Of a stretch of DNA of 5,641 nt, positions 4,344-5,641 are shown one piece after another. The DNA is taken from NCBI GenBank assembly GCA_027005175.1, contig JALTMC010000306.1:1-5641 (forward strand), given 5' to 3'. Numbering within the stretch: the stretch's first letter is position 1; each line of letters begins with the position of its first letter. The notes below the pieces were generated by a model. The model was not told the DNA's origin and did no database searches. It was given only the letters and a program-made list of their open reading frames with translations. Origin of the DNA: Myxococcales bacterium (GTDB lineage Bacteria > Myxococcota_C > UBA6777). The position numbers and the translations under genes were made by a program.

Positions 4344-5641
4344 GTGGCCAACGATCCAAATTACTTAACAGCACCTGTTCCCAGCAAGGATATGCCGGGT
4401 GGTGTTCCCTATATTATTGGAAACGAAGCGGCAGAGCGCTTTAGTTTCTATGGTATGAAGGCTATTTTGATCATCTTCATGACCAAGTTTCTTGTAGATT
4501 CTAGCGGGTACAAGGACGTGATGAGCCACGCAGAGGCCAAAACATTGTTCCACTTGTTTACCTCCGCTGTGTATTTCACCCCACTGCTTGGTGCTCTTCT
4601 CGCGGATTATTTCCTTGGGAAATACAAGACGATTCTCTCCCTCTCCACAGTCTACTGTCTGGGGCACCTTGCGCTCGCTCTCGATGAGACTCGGTTGGGG
4701 TTGACGATAGGTTTGACTCTTATCGCCATCGGGGCCGGTGGAATCAAGCCTTGTGTTTCTGCACATGTTGGTGACCAGTTTGGAAAGTCAAATGCGGCAC
4801 TCTTAGAGAAAGTTTTTGGTTGGTTTTACTTTTCGATCAATCTTGGAGCCTTTGCTTCAACCATCATGACACCACTTGTGCTCAAACACTACGGCCCACA
4901 TTGGGCGTTTGGTATTCCCGGTGGATTGATGCTTTTGGCCACCATCGTTTTTTGGATGGGACGTCGAAAGTTTGTTCATATTCCTCCCGGTGGAAAAGCT
5001 TTCTTCAAAGAAGTCTTCAGTAAGGAAGGTCTCAAGTCTGTTGGTAGTTTGTTTATTATCTATTTGTTTGTCGCGATGTTTTGGGCTCTGTTCGACCAGA
5101 CTGGATCGGCCTGGGTCCTTCAAGCCGACAAGATGGACCGTGACTGGCTAGGGATCACTTGGCTTCCTTCACAGATCCAAGCCATCAATCCCATCTTGAT
5201 CATGACCTTTATCCCTCTCTTTACCTTTCTGATCTACCCCTTTTTGAACAAGATGTTCAAACTCACTCCGCTACGCAAAATTGCCATTGGTTTGTTTATC
5301 ACAGTTCCCGCTTTCTTAATACCTGCATGGATTGAGAGCCGTTTGAATGCTGGTTTTCAACCGAATATCGTTTGGCAGCTGATCTCTTATGCCATTCTTA
5401 CCGCCGCTGAGGTCTTTGTCTCTATTACCTGTCTTGAGTTCTCTTATACCCAAGCTCCCAAGAAGATGAAGTCTCTTGTGATGGCTTGCTTCTTGATGTC
5501 TGTTTCCTTTGGAAACCTCTTTGTGGCCGGTGTGAACTTTGTGATTCAAGAGGCCCACCCCGTTAAGTTGACGGGAAAAACGACGGTTGGCAATTTGGAA
5601 GTGAAACCTTCAAAGACCACGATCTATGAACTCCTCTGTAA
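4344..5641 (+). CDS. POT/PTR2-family proton-coupled oligopeptide transporter (3' end outside window)
   Basis: An uninterrupted frame of 432 codons runs off the window. It shows the hallmarks of the proton-dependent oligopeptide transporter family: the ExxER proton-coupling motif in [11 protein letters not shown] (E28, E31, R32), [15 protein letters not shown] (83-97), [17 protein letters not shown] (130-146), FYFSINLGA (161-169), [12 protein letters not shown] (246-257) and [17 protein letters not shown] (356-372). In the family, conserved residues of this last stretch lie at the peptide site. It would import di- and tripeptides with protons across the inner membrane. About eleven helices are present; the final helix and tail are missing at the window edge. 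An in-frame TGA at 4323-4325 limits the start. GTG at 4344 is the only good candidate before the conserved N-terminus, preceded by GGTGGG 7 nt upstream. ATG at 4392 would remove 16 residues before the first helix and is less likely. Confidence 0.92.
   Translation, partial: MANDPNYLTAPVPSKDMPGGVPYIIGNEAAERFSFYGMKAILIIFMTKFLVDSSGYKDVMSHAEAKTLFHLFTSAVYFTPLLGALLADYFLGKYKTILSLSTVYCLGHLALALDETRLGLTIGLTLIAIGAGGIKPCVSAHVGDQFGKSNAALLEKVFGWFYFSINLGAFASTIMTPLVLKHYGPHWAFGIPGGLMLLATIVFWMGRRKFVHIPPGGKAFFKEVFSKEGLKSVGSLFIIYLFVAMFWALFDQTGSAWVLQADKMDRDWLGITWLPSQIQAINPILIMTFIPLFTFLIYPFLNKMFKLTPLRKIAIGLFITVPAFLIPAWIESRLNAGFQPNIVWQLISYAILTAAEVFVSITCLEFSYTQAPKKMKSLVMACFLMSVSFGNLFVAGVNFVIQEAHPVKLTGKTTVGNLEVKPSKTTIYELLC

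Overview
The window reads as a stretch of chromosome from a Gram-negative bacterium. It carries one secreted, outer-membrane-like protein and two full-sized secondary transporters, and its gaps between genes are filled with small repeats. Base composition looks roughly balanced by eye. No gene here fixes the phylum. The POT transporter with its [10 protein letters not shown] stretch, the dispersed GAATTC-centred palindromes and a possible sigma-54 promoter would suit groups such as Myxococcota or Planctomycetota, but that is inference.

Layout. Positions 3-113 (+) may hold the last 36 codons of an unidentified gene that starts outside the window. An isoprenylcysteine-carboxyl-methyltransferase-like membrane protein (321-857, -) follows. 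Its 3' end is interrupted by a 160-bp element with perfect 16-bp terminal inverted repeats (185-344), which supplies the gene's last seven codons and its stop. Positions 858-1327 hold no convincing gene but contain a 37-bp direct-repeat array (1088-1299). A secreted, glycine-rich, probably beta-barrel protein (1328-1927, -) comes next. Its upstream region leads into a mirror-symmetric cluster of palindromes (2073-2310).

Just right of that cluster is a small gene (2377-2514, -). It encodes a 45-residue basic peptide with the stretch KTGVKAG and has a strong Shine-Dalgarno sequence. A sigma-54-type -24/-12 match and two strong dyads lie upstream of it (2573-2721). This peptide unit is the least ordinary part of the window.

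The right half holds two transporters on the + strand: a complete SLC13/DASS-type sodium-coupled anion symporter (2811-4187) and a POT/PTR2-type proton-coupled peptide transporter (4344 to the window end, 3' truncated). They are 156 bp apart with no clear terminator between them, so co-transcription is possible. Both would bring in carbon or nitrogen compounds (organic acids and short peptides). Nothing in the sequence ties them mechanistically to the left half.
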